DNA of 64,000 nucleotides from Falciphora oryzae. Its lineage: Eukaryota; Ascomycota; Sordariomycetes; Magnaporthales; Magnaporthaceae. Both the position numbers and the translations under genes were made by a program. The stretch is from positions 368,937-432,936 of the forward strand of contig JNVV01000012.1 of NCBI GenBank assembly GCA_000733355.1, read 5' to 3'. Positions 53,962 through 64,000 of this stretch are shown here, piece by piece (the first letter of the stretch is position 1; the number at the start of each line of letters is the position of its first letter). The notes beneath the pieces are model-generated. The model had not been told where the DNA came from and searched no databases. It saw only the letters and a program-made list of their open reading frames with translations.

Positions 53962-56264
53962 TGCGGGGTGCTGGGGGAGTTGCTGCGAGCCCCCTCTCCC
54001 TGATCCCCTATTCCTGGCAGGTTGGTTTCTTGGCTCTCTGGGTGGACAGCTAGCGCGTGACGGGCTTTCTTTTTTTGTTGGTTCTTGTTTAATGTTTATT
54101 TTTGGTTATCTTGCTTTTCAAAAGCTCCGATGTTCGGTCTCAAGCCTGGAATTCCCCGTTCCGTGATTTGCGACTCGCAGGGTAGCGTTGGAGCCGGAGA
54201 AGCCCAGGAGTCGCTAACTCCCAAGGAGGAAGGAGATTTTGATGCTCTGACACGGGATGCAAGATGGTCGAAGCGGCCAGCAGCACCGAGCCGAGGTGCA
54301 GGGATCCTGTCTGGATCGGCAGACGAGCGCCTGGAAGGAGCAGGCTCTGTGAAGTCGCGCGCGAGATGACTCGACCTGTGCAAGGAGAAAAGAGACAGCG
54401 GATGCCGTGGCTCCTGCTCTGGCGTGCGATCGGGCACGTCGGGCGGCAGTGGCTTTCCCAGGTGTGCAGGAGGCGACAAGGGCGCGTGCCACCGGGTGTC
54501 GTGTCGGTTCGTGGGTGGACCGCAGCGGTTGAGGCCTGCAGATTTTTTGTGGCGATATTTCGCCGCTCACCTGCCCTGAACCGTCATCTTGATTGGCCGC
54601 CTGTTCAACTCACTGAGATGTGAACCGAGCAGATCGCAAACCGCCCATCTGGTTATCTGTTCTTGCAGCCTGTCACTGGAACCGATCGAGCTTGTTCCCA
54701 CACCTCAAGACGGTCCAGACTTTTGTGCAGCGATCATCGGGGTCTTCTGCTAATGCCCGCCCCAGTCGTCTGCCAGAGGTTAATTGCTCCCTAAAACCAA
54801 GACGGCAGCACACATAAAGTGGGGGCTTTTCTGCTTTGTGCGAATTGCACTTGCCAAAAAAAAAAAAAGAGGGAGATGGGGAAGTTGGAGAAGTGTCCAG
54901 CGAGGTGTCGAGAGCTTGGGGAGCTTCCAGAGTGGGGGTGACGATCCGGCCGGGCCCAGTGCTTGCAAATCCGGCAGCTGCGGTTCATCGCTGTGACTGC
55001 CGAGCTGACCAAGCCGGGCGGCCGCAATGGCTGGAAAAGGAAGCTGCTTTCTGGTCGTCATGATTCGCGAGCTTGAACCCTCAACCTCAACCTTGAAATC
55101 CGTGGATGGACCTTCCTAGAGGAGGAAGCCTTTGGGTACTGGTACGATCACGCTCATGGGTTTTGTATCATGGGCGGTGATATTAAAAGTTGCGGATGGC
55201 TCCTGCCGGTTTGTTTGTTTGATTTTTATACTCGTGGTTCACTTGGCTAGGTGGATTGTTGAGGGGAGATTGTCTTATTCGGTGGCGGAAGGCCGCGCGA
55301 CTGCGTAACAAGACGGCTGCGAAGCAATTTTTTTTTTGAGTAAAATCTACCATTCGATTGAACCACTTGTGCGGGCAGCCAAAGACAAAGTATTCACTTC
55401 GTAGTGCACATACTCGGGAGGCGACATCGAACAACAACGGTCTACATAGATTCATCCACGGCCAGGCGGTCCTGGATCCCTGATGAACAAACTTGTAGAT
55501 ATCCTCAATGCAAGCAATCTGGAGTAGTTATTAACGGGTAAATCGATCTATAAGAGACAAGGTACACGCTATCTAGCCCAGTCCCGTCCCGTCAGCTCCA
55601 ACGGCTGTGGATCGTCGCTCGCGGGACTTGGTGGTTGATGGTGCCCTCGCAATATACCCCCGCCCTCCGGCCGAGTCGGTTGTGGTGTGGGGAAGGCGCA
55701 CCATGTCTGGCGCGACGTGATTTCCGGCGCACATGCACCTTGCTGGGCAGCCCACCCACCCTGGTTTTATTTCCCGACGACTTCTTGCGTTGCAGGATAC
55801 AACATCCCGCAACCGGAGCCCCAGCAACGAACGAACGCCCTGGGGACGACAGCTCGAGGTCCTCGATGCATGCCGCTCCCTGAGGTAGGCCATTCAGCCG
55901 CAAAATTAGGTTATATGTACGTGGGATGTCGTAGCCCCATCCCACCTCGACTTCTTGATGTTTCCACCTTCCCGGCAGCGGTCGACCTTCACCTCAGACG
56001 GGACCCACCTAGCCTAGGTTTTATTCAATGCACACTTGTTGAATGACGACGACTGCTCTGTCGTTCCGTCAACAAGTTCGTGCGGCTTCGCTGCGGAGCG
56101 AATGGGCACACAAACGCCTACCACGCCCACCACGCCATCATTCTGCTTTTTCCTTGCTGCCTCTGTCAATACGTCCGTCCGAGCGTAGCTCGCGCTCGAG
56201 CCACAGGTACCCCGCCACTCCGTCTCGCCCTGATCGGCCGAGTCCAAGGACAGCTCCTGCCGTC
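53962..56264. other. 2.3 kb divergent intergenic region
   Basis: Upstream of the cupin (-) and F-box (+) genes. It includes a T9 run near 55330 and CCAAT-type sequence (reverse ATTGG at 54593-54597). The largest open frames (about 120 codons) have no motif. An in-frame ATG at 56043 precedes the chosen F-box start but has a weak context. Confidence 0.5.
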
Positions 56265-58311
56265 ATGGACAAAGGAAAACAGCCCGAAACTCTCGCTCCA
56301 GCCTTCAGCGAGCTTCCCCAGACCTCAGGTTCCACGGTCACAGCAAACTCAACTGGCTCGGCCATCAAGTTTGGAGGGATGGATGCCGAAGATGAGAGCA
56401 TCCTGCCCATGCTGGACGCAGTCCCCAGCGACGGCCCACCAAGCTATCAGGCTCTCCAAGGTGCCGACGACTACTACCCCCGCCACCCGGGCTCGGTAAC
56501 TGGTTTGTGCTCTAGTACCCAGACCCCCAACTCCAGAGCCTAGCCGATGGTGATATCAACATGTGCTAATTGCAGTTACGCATGGGCCAGACCTGAAAGC
56601 CACGACAGCCACGACAGCCACGACAGCCACGACGGCATCCTTCCTCACGGAGCTGCCAGCCGAGCTCCTCGATAATATTCTGTCCTATCTGTCCCCCATT
56701 GACCTCGCCACAGTCAGCCAAACGTGCCACATCTTGTACACACGCGCGACCTCCGACTTCCACTGGCAGGCCTTGGTCCAAGCACACGTCCCTGGAGACC
56801 AAGTGACCACACCGTACCCTTGCCAGTCGTTCAGGGACCTATGGGTGGCGCACGACCCGCGCTGGTTTCTTCCCAAGTACAAGATCTGGTTTTCAGGCCA
56901 CGACTTGACGGGGAAGCTAATCCTGGTGCGCTACGACCAGAGGCGAGGCTGCATCGAGGGCTATCAGTTATTAGCTGTTAGCAATAAGACTTCGTACGAA
57001 CACTGGCAGGCCAATACCGATGTCATTATTCATTCGTTTGAGCCCACGATCAACCTGCATCTCGACAGGCCCGTCTTACATTTGCGGTGCGAGACGGACC
57101 TCCCGTATGCGGGAGGGTCGGCCGCTGTGTCGAACTCTGTGGCAGAAGGTGCTCAGTGGCCGGGCTGGGAGCACCACGGACAAGACCTGCACGTATTACG
57201 CCCAAAAGTCCAAGCTGCTAGCGTCCAGAAGCCGATGTGGGGGAGCCGCTTCGCAGAGCATGTGTCCATGACACCTCCGGGCAGCATTGACGGCATGTTC
57301 AGAAACTTCTTCCTCTCGAAGCCAATGGCCGAGGAAGCGGCGAGAGAAGCATACAAGCTTAACTTCCCGTATGCCAATATTTGGCCGCCAGCGCGAGTGC
57401 CCGCTCGCCACCGTTTCGCCCCTGCCGACTCCTCCTGCCATATGGGCCGGAGACGTGGCCATTGCAGCTTTGAGGAAACGCTGCCCACTCGCCGATGCGA
57501 GATCTCTGACCAGGGATTTCGAATCCGCACCTGGCTGGAGATGCGCCCTGCATTGGCTGGAATGCTACGTCGCCGGCGTGAACAGGCAGGGGAAGATATT
57601 GAAGCCACCTCCCCCCCCGATGATCCAGGTGATATGAGGGCTATACCCAGAATGCGGTACGGCACGCATTTGGGCGAGGAGACTACTTGCTACTCGACGC
57701 TGGACCCCGTGCTCTACGCCCCGACGGCCGACTGTCCCTGGCGCGGTATCTGGGTTGGTGACTATAGCGGTCACGGGTGCGAGTTCCTGCTCATCCACCA
57801 GACACAGGACGCGGCGGACGGCGAGCGTCCAGAGGACGCTGTCGTCAGAGAGCCGGTCGAGACGGACGAAGATTTCGAGGCGCGTAGGCGTGACGCGAGG
57901 GTGTACCGCGGCCGCCTGGAGGCAATCAAGCTGACTGGGGACCCTAATGTGCCTCGGGGCGAGCAAACCTTCGTGGTGGAGGACATGGGACCTAAGGGTC
58001 TCATCGAAGTTTTGCAGGAGGAACCATTCAAGGGGGTCAGGATGGTGAGGAGCCAGGGGCACGTGGCGGGATCGGGCTTTGCAGATGGTAAGTCCAGAGG
58101 ATGCAATCCCCACTGGATGACTATGTCTTTCCATCCTTTTCTTCTCCTCCACGACCACAGCTGACCCAAGTCACCCATGCTTGCAGATAAGTTTATCGAA
58201 TCTCGACTCTTGCTCATATCCCACAACAGGCTGGCTCAGTACTGGCTCGGCTTTGGCCACATCAGCTTCTTCGAGAGGGTCGACATTGACCAATTCCTCC
58301 GCGTTACCTGA
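56265..58311 (+). CDS. F-box protein, 624 aa
   Basis: Substrate receptor of SCF ubiquitin ligases is the expected role. Exons: 56265-56502, 56576-58087, 58187-58311. The F-box follows an ATT repeat at residues about 87-99: LTELPAELLDNILSYLSPIDLATVSQTC, read here as LPAELLDNILSYL then SPIDLATVSQTC, residues about 102-145. After it come FRDLWVAHDPRWFLPKYKIWFSG, split WVAHDPRWFLPK, the WQANTDVIIHSFEP region and WRGIWVGDYSGHGCEF, resembling the F-box only protein 31 class. The last exon gives KFIESRLLLISHNRLAQYW and FFERVDIDQFLRVT. An in-frame upstream ATG at 56043 would add 74 residues, but its context is weak, while 56265 has G at -3 and G at +4. Confidence 0.88.
56599..56637 (+). repeat. Nine-nucleotide GCCACGACA repeat in the F-box gene
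   Basis: Three perfect 9-mers gccacgaca (56599-56625) followed by a fourth variant ending gccacgacg. In frame it encodes Ala-Thr-Thr repeated, a low-complexity Thr stretch between the N-terminal tail and the F-box. Confidence 0.92.
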
Positions 58312-58722
58312 ATGCTTTCAAGAATGGGCACGGACAACATGCCATAGAAAAAGAAAAGGAATGGAGGGAACGGAAGTTCGACTTGCCTCTTGGACTGGGA
58401 GGTCCCTATCATCACTCGACCATGATTAAAACTATGTAATGACGCGATGACCTCCGATGGAACGACAATACCTTTATTATCACTTCGAACGACTCGAACA
58501 TTTTCTTTTCTTGCTTGCCGATGTATTATTCTCTGTTCTCCTCGCTTTTAATCCGTCATTTAGCATTCCGAAAAGTGTCTTCTTTCTCCTCTTTAAAACC
58601 AATTTCTAACCCACAGACAGAAAACAAAAAGAAAAAGAGTATTATTTATTATTCATCCATCCCGCAGCTTGTTTGAGGCCCTAATAAACCTACCCGGGAG
58701 GAAAAACAAACCGAAAAAGTAC
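58312..58722. other. Spacer between the F-box gene and the tRNA gene
   Basis: AT-rich 3' UTR of the F-box gene (AATAAA-like signal near 58681-58687, ctaataaacc). Nothing else. Confidence 0.55.
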
Positions 58723-58845
58723 GGCCGCAACCGGGGATTGAACCCGGGACCTCTCGCAAATCAGTGAGCCATGGGTATTTTAAATACACAAGCTACAACT
58801 CAGGGTGAGCCCTAAGCGAGAATCATACCACTAGACCATCGCGGC
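58723..58845 (-). tRNA. tRNA-Pro(AGG) with 51-nt intron
   Basis: Read on the minus strand. The acceptor stem GCCGCGA pairs with TTGCGGC; then TG, D-arm GTCTAGTGGTAT, anticodon stem TCTCGC/GCGAGA, loop TTAGGGT (anticodon AGG, proline), T-arm CCGGG TTCAATC CCCGG. The A-box (TGGTCTAGTGG) and B-box (GGTTCAATCC) promoters are intact. Mature parts are 58845-58810 and 58758-58723 (36 + 36 = 72 nt, discriminator C). The intron is 58809-58759, inserted after position 37, the canonical eukaryotic site. Its CACCCTGAG segment has CCCT, complementary to AGGG of the anticodon loop, as pre-tRNA introns often do. Mature CCA is added later. Confidence 0.95.
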
Positions 58846-59602
58846 TTGACGACGTTTGTTGTCTTGCTGTGGAGTCCCCGAGTCGGGGGTGCCCCCTTTA
58901 AGGGCAGAAGCTCCACGTATTTCCTGGCTGACCCATAAGGAAGGAGTCATGCAAGAAGAGTTCAAGGAATCACCAATTTATCACCGACTTGTCAAATCCC
59001 AAGACTCGTTCGCCCTTGTCGCCGACTGCTGAGCGGCTCCAAAGGCCCCCTCCTGTTGTCTACGCCGTGATAGTGCCTGAAGTCGTGAATCACTCGAGAC
59101 GGCCGCGAGCTTTCCGCCTCTTGTGGGTCGAGGTGCCCTGAGTGCCTGCAAGTTGACGGTGACAGGCACTACTCGTCGCCGAAAGCGCCAGGAACAAACC
59201 TTCAGCGGTGCCACGCGAGCATATTCACCACCAAAGACTGCATGGCCAAAGTGCCCTTCCGAACAGCGTCATGGATCACCACCGGGCTGGAGCTTGTGTC
59301 CATGCTCCCCTGATAACCATGCCGGGCTGTTGCTGCTCTGCAGGCTCGTCTTGGTTCTAAAGGCTATCACACGCCGACTTAATCAAAGCCACAGACACGC
59401 TGACTGCCTCTATGACATGGCTCCCTCCACGAGTAACTAGGTGAGTTTGGTTCAAAACTCGGGTCTGAGAAGGCCGAAGCGTTGAACTGGCTCTGCGTCT
59501 TTTCCTTTTCTTTCTCGACCTCCGTCCTGCTACGAGGCGACCTTTTCTGGGCAGGGACATCGCTGCATCCTGCGCTAGATAGGTGGTTGCCACCCAGCGG
59601 TC
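58846..59602. other. Intergenic region upstream of the 451-aa membrane protein gene
   Basis: 757 bp between the tRNA (5' end at 58845) and the membrane protein start at 59603; expected to hold that gene's promoter. No further feature. Confidence 0.55.
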
Positions 59603-61023
59603 ATGGCTCCCCTACATGCAATACACAGGGCTAACGCCACCGGCGACCCTCGTCTGAGCTCCCCTTTTCTTTCCATGCTTGTCGATGCCCTTTTCAGACG
59701 CTCCGGCGGCGGCGCCACTGTGGACAAGCACAGAGACGTCGCCAGCATCCCGGTCACCAGCCACCCCATGACCAACGCCGGCGACGCGACGGCCGCCAAG
59801 GCCGACAAGACGGCCGACCTGACGTTGGGGATCCTGGGTGCCGTCCTGACGGGCCTGTTCCTGCTCTGGTTCGCCGCCTACAACATCCGCCTGGCCATGC
59901 GCGGCAAGCTCTGCGCCACCTACAAGCGCAAGCTCCGCTGCGCCCACGCCTGCCTCGGAGCTGCGGGCCGCGGTGTCGGCCACTGCTTCCGCCCGGCGTT
60001 GTGGAGGAAGCTGCCGGGCAACCTGAAGTGGTCCTCCTCCAGCCAGAATGGCTGCTGGACCTGCGCCTGCCTCCGCGCCCGCAAGGACGACGGCAACAAC
60101 AAAAACAACGGCGGCATCGGCCTGGGAATCGTCAGCAACGGGAACAACACGGGCGATGGCGAAAACGGCGGGCCCTTCAAGAGCGCCATCGGCCCGGACA
60201 TCAGCCACCTGTTCAAGGACACCGACTCGGCCTTCACCGCCATGGAGCCGCCGGCCGAGACGCACCCGGCGCTGCGCCGCGACAGCGCGGTGCTGACCAT
60301 GACGAGCGCGGGCGAGGCCGCGGTGGCCGCGCGCAAGAACCGCACAAACATCCACACGGCGCCCCTGCGGCAGACGATGACGTGGCCGACGCCGCCCTTG
60401 TCCGCGGGCCAGGGCAGCGCGACGCTGTACGAGGCCAGCAACGACGAGAGGTGCCAGAGTAGGCGCGGCAGCGGGCAGGCGATGGTGGACTTTGTGGCCG
60501 GCGGTGATGGTCACTTTAATGGCGGCGGCCCTGAAGGATCGGTGGCGGCGGCGAGACCGCAGTCGCGCCACGGGTCGCTTTCGTCGCACCCCATGGACCA
60601 GCAGCGCTGGCACCCGTACTACCAGCAGCAGAACCAGCAGCAGCGGCATCTCGTCGTGCCGCCGCCGGCACAGGGCGGCGCCCCGCCGATGCTGCCCCTG
60701 GACCCGGCGGGGCCTCCCATGAGCGCCGATCATGCTGGGGGCCGGCCGGTCAGCCAAAGCTCCAACTATCGTTAGTCTCGTTTGTGTTATCCTGCTCAGG
60801 CTGGTAACCCACCTTGCTAACATTTGACCCGGCAGTTCCTGATTTCCTCGAGCACGCCCGGCCCTGGCTCCTGTGGGCGAGCTCGCCGCCGCCCGAGCCC
60901 AGGTCCGCGCCCGCCCCGGGCCCCGGCGGCGTCGTCGCGCGCACCAGGTCGCGCAGCAAGCGGCCCAGCTGGCTCAGGTCGGGGAGCAGGAGTCGGAGAG
61001 CGTCTGCTGTACTGGAGGGCTGA
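59603..61023 (+). CDS. Unrecognised single-pass membrane protein with Cys-rich juxtamembrane segment, 451 aa
   Basis: Exons 59603-60770 and 60836-61023; the intron has donor gttagt, branch tgctaaca and acceptor cag, and its removal avoids a stop (CGT TAG) that would otherwise end the protein at 390 residues. The N-terminus is short and without signal peptide; one hydrophobic segment at about residues 73-95 (LGILGAVLTGLFLLWFAAYN). Immediately after it is a basic, Cys-rich stretch (GKLCATYKRKLRCAHACLG, then CFRPALW and CWTCAC, residues about 102-160), probably cytosolic and possibly palmitoylated. The long tail is Asn/Gly- and Gln-rich and carries ATMEPPAETH-like Pro segments; exon 2 adds basic RTRSRSKRPSWLRSGSRSRR. 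Not matched to a named family. Function unknown. Confidence 0.75.
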
Positions 61024-61293
61024 TTGTCAGCACGAAAAGGTAATTAAAGGCAGGAAACACAATGAATGTGGGGACAAGGTACATGCCCTCCTATCTTGAT
61101 ATCCCGCTGGCAAACGCTGCGCGTCTGTGTGCAAAAATTATTGCTGGTTATGTTGTCACCTATCTTCTCCTTTCGGAACTCTGTCACTCTGGAACTTATT
61201 TCTTCCCCTATGTTTATTATCTGGATGTATCTACCTGGTGTCTCACATAATTAAGTCGACGCCCGGCCACCAGTTTGAATACTAACATCTTGC
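61024..61293. other. Convergent spacer
   Basis: 270 bp with the 3' ends of the 451-aa membrane protein gene (+) and the Hsp70-like gene (-). No other feature. Confidence 0.5.
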
Positions 61294-63543
61294 CTAATCC
61301 ATCTCGTGTATGTCTTGCCCCTCGTCCATGCGAGTCGCCGTTCCCGCGTGGTCCCACCTGACAGTGATGGGCTCGTGATTCCCTGAGAAGCGCCTGCCGG
61401 CCACCTGGAGCTCAAACTTGAGATCGGCGGGGGCGATTGTGATGACGATGTCAAACGCGCACTCCAGATACTTTTTGCCTCTCTTGAAGGGGGCGCCGCG
61501 CGTTCGCTTCACGGCCAGCTCGGCCTGGTCGATACCCGAGAGGTTGCTGACGAGGTCGCAGATCTTGACGGCGAGCCCTGCCCTCATGCTCGTGGGCGGG
61601 TCGCCGTCGCCGCCGTACTGCACCAGCTCGAAGGTCCATGTCCGATTGAGCTCGTTCTCGGCCAGCGGAATCTTGAACCCGTGCCTGGTCGGCACGTTGG
61701 GGTCGATTCTATCGCCCTGCGTCGACGGCCGTCGCCGCTCATGTTAGCAGGCGCGACACATGCCAGCCGGGCCCGCTGCCGCCACTCTTTTCTCACTCAC
61801 CTTCTTGATCAGCCACGCGATCTGGTTCACGGCCCACTCTATCTTCTTGTCGAACCGGTCCTTAACGATCTCCTCACTGAGCAGGTGCCTCTTGGAGTCG
61901 TAGCGCTCCTGCACCACGATGCCGTACGACGCGCGCGCGATGCGACCCGCCAGCACCGGCCTGTCGGACGCGTCCATCGACTGCTGCTTGTTGAGGAGTA
62001 GGCCGCGCACGACGACTAGCTGCGGGTCCTCGCACAGCAGGACGGTCGCCCCCTTGGCGCGGGGGTGGGGGAACGTGTCGAACTCCCGGCGCAGCTCGGC
62101 CCGGACGTATTCGGACTTGCCCAGCCCGCCCGATAGTATTACGTATCGCTGGTGTTGTTAGTGGCGTTAGTGCGGGTCCGTATTGTGTGTTATAAGGAGG
62201 CATGCAGACAAGTACTGACAACGACGCGTGGGTCTCCGCGGCTTGTCAGCCAGTTTAGCTGCTCTTTGACTTTTGAGATGATTCTGGCGATGGGTGGATC
62301 AAAAAGCGCCTTCATCTCTTCCCTATCATCGCAAACAGCGTGAGCATCTTCACTCCGACCGACTCCCCCCATTCTTCACGCTCCCTGCCCCCTCTCGTCC
62401 TGCCTGGAGACCACAGGCGGCAGATAGACTTACGCAGAGAACACCATGTTACCGCCCTCTATGCCAAGTGCGGACACATTGGCGTCGGCACCAAACTCCT
62501 CGACCCGGATCCTGTACGGTGGACGCCACGCCCTCCTTCCAAAGTTGTGCTTAACCGTCTTGAAAGACTGTGAACGCGCCATCCGAGCCGCGCAATCGGG
62601 CAGCAGACCGGGTATGCAAGCTGGGCCTCCCCACGCATCTATGCGCGACTGCACCAGAGCTTCGAAGGCCTTGTCTATACGGATAGAGCCGGTTCCAACG
62701 CCGCGCACCGCCGCGACCTGCTCCATCTGCGGGCAATCGAGCTCGGCCGAAGTAACTTTTCCCAAAGCTAGGTCGGTGGTGCCGCCGCCGGCATCGACAC
62801 ATAGGAACAAATCTTCCTGGTTAAAGTTGATTACGCTGTTTTTTAGTACCGCCACAGCCGCCGCCTCCGCCTCGGTCAAGTCGACGATGGCGTTGTGGCG
62901 CGGGCAGTCGGCGCTCCCGAACCCGGCCGCATATATGCAGGCCTTGAAGTCGTTCATGATCTCGAGCGTCGTCCACGTCGTCGGCACGCTGAAAACAAAA
63001 TCAACCGCGAGGTCGGCCCACGACGGCGGCGCCCCTCCAGGCCAGCCGACGCCAATCTGGGCCGAGACGCTCTCCCTCACGTGCTCGTGGACGCAGCGCA
63101 GGTAGTCGGTGGCGATCTTGAGGGCGTGAGGGTGCGTCTGGGGCGCCATGTGGGCCATGCCGCCGGCCTGGAAGCGGTCGAGGGTCCGGCGGTCGACGAA
63201 GAGCTTGAAGAGAGACCACGGTTCCAATTTGCTCGCGGCCGGGTCGTGCGCACAGCTGAAGCCCCACGACGACACGGAGCCGGGCGCGTCGTACATGATC
63301 AGGCTCGGCACCTTGCGCTCGTCCTCGCCGTGTGGCCAGTCCCGGATCACTTGGATCGGCGCCCGGGGCCGGTTACAGCGCATCCAAGCCACCCCTGACG
63401 ACGGGTTAGTTTTGCGTCCCGGTTTCCAATAGCAGCAGGGAAGAGCTCTAAAAGGGTTAATATCAAGATATTATAGGCACCGTACCTGTGTAGGTTGTCC
63501 CGAAATCAACCGCCACAATGACATCCGGGGGCGCGGTCGCCAT
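61294..63543 (-). CDS. Hsp70-like (HSPA12-type) ATPase-domain protein, 630 aa
   Basis: Divergent Hsp70-fold ATPase of the kind expanded in fungi, without the usual substrate-binding domain. Five exons: 63543-63486, 63394-62434, 62322-62220, 62148-61801, 61716-61294. Actin-like phosphate motif 1 is VAVDFGTTYTGVAW (exons 1-2 join); phosphate motif 2 is LCVDAGGGTTDLAL; the connect/adenosine region is YVILSGGLGKSEYVRAEL (exon 4). Further blocks: FSVPTTWTTLEIMNDF and LTEAEAAAVAVL, matching HSPA12 relatives. The C-terminal about 140 residues (GDRIDPNVPTRHGF to IHEMD) form a mixed beta-rich segment rather than a canonical peptide-binding lobe. ATP binding is likely; clients are unknown. Confidence 0.9.
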
Positions 63544-64000
63544 GGTTGCGGGCGTTCTCAAGGAGTTATTTAGACTATCCAGGACCATGCCACCCGTCAG
63601 ACGGGCGCAGGGCTGCCAGTTTCTGAAATGCTCGGAGGAGGCACCTGCTCGCGAGTTCGGAGCTGGGAGTGTTTGATGAAAGAACTGAACAAGGCGGCTC
63701 AGTCAACGCGGGAATCTATCGACCAAGTCTGTGGCAAGCGGGTAACACAAGAAATTAATGCAGCTTCCAGAGTATTTGATAGTCAGGAAGCAGGTAGGGC
63801 CCCGGGGCCCTAAGCCAGAACCGCCGCCGCTAAAAGATCCCAGCCCCTCGAAAGGGAGAGTTCCGGCAGGTCTACTCCCAATCAACGCCCAAAGCGTGGA
63901 GGGGGCAGTGTGACACGACAAGGGGGAGGCAGCTGCATGCAATGGCGCTCGGAGGGGATGTTGTTGGTCGAGGAGCTGAAATGAGACCAATCTAGAGCAA
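63544..64000. other. Upstream region of the Hsp70-like gene, right window edge
   Basis: 457 bp with the promoter and 5' UTR of the Hsp70-like gene. No gene is supported; small frames here have no motif. Confidence 0.5.

Noticed and set aside
56043..56264. Earlier start of the F-box gene
   Set aside because: In-frame ATG at 56043 has a weak context (T at -3) and the extra residues are basic and low-complexity. It is not excluded.
59612..60823. 403-codon minus-strand frame
   Set aside because: Antisense to the 451-aa membrane protein; Arg/Ala-rich with no features.

Overview
The window is nuclear DNA from a filamentous ascomycete, most likely a Sordariomycete of the Sordariales type. The pointers are short spliceosomal introns (about 50-110 nt, GT...AG with CTAAC/CTGAC-like branch sites), GC-rich coding exons with AT-rich UTRs, and a fungal protein set: a PTH11/SAT4-type rhodopsin-domain protein, an AIP3/Bud6 protein, a CVNH protein, a DUF1769 protein and an Snt1-like SANT corepressor. 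No bacterial, viral or organellar segment, no CRISPR array and no intact transposon was seen. I rebuilt exon structures by hand; every predicted junction keeps frame and GT-AG borders.

Left part (1-13.5 kb): a Dal5-type MFS transporter cut by the window edge, then (after a 3.6 kb gene-free gap) a seven-helix rhodopsin-domain protein, an FAD monooxygenase, a Cys-rich single-pass membrane protein and a membrane-bound cytochrome P450. Together they look like an accessory uptake/oxidation neighbourhood, but no backbone synthase is present.

Middle-left (15.6-22.1 kb): a SET-domain protein with a secretion-signal-like N-terminus, mitochondrial HMG-CoA lyase (ketone body and leucine breakdown), an unrecognised 274-aa protein with two CxxC pairs, and deoxyhypusine synthase (eIF5A hypusination). 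Centre (23.7-38.1 kb): a 2,695-aa Snt1/NCoR-like corepressor with two SANT domains and very long low-complexity tails, including a 105-residue DPR/DLR repeat, then a LovD-like serine hydrolase and the polarity factor Bud6.

Right part (41.2-63.5 kb): a small secreted CVNH protein, TRAX (C3PO nuclease subunit) with an 18-nt microexon, an HMT1/Atm1-like ABC half-transporter, a DUF1769 protein, a membrane-anchored alpha/beta hydrolase, a three-exon cupin, an F-box protein, a tRNA-Pro(AGG) with a 51-nt intron, an unrecognised single-pass membrane protein, and an HSPA12-like Hsp70 ATPase. Most of these genes are unrelated housekeeping or lineage-specific genes. Neighbouring genes are frequently divergent or convergent, and there are no operons.
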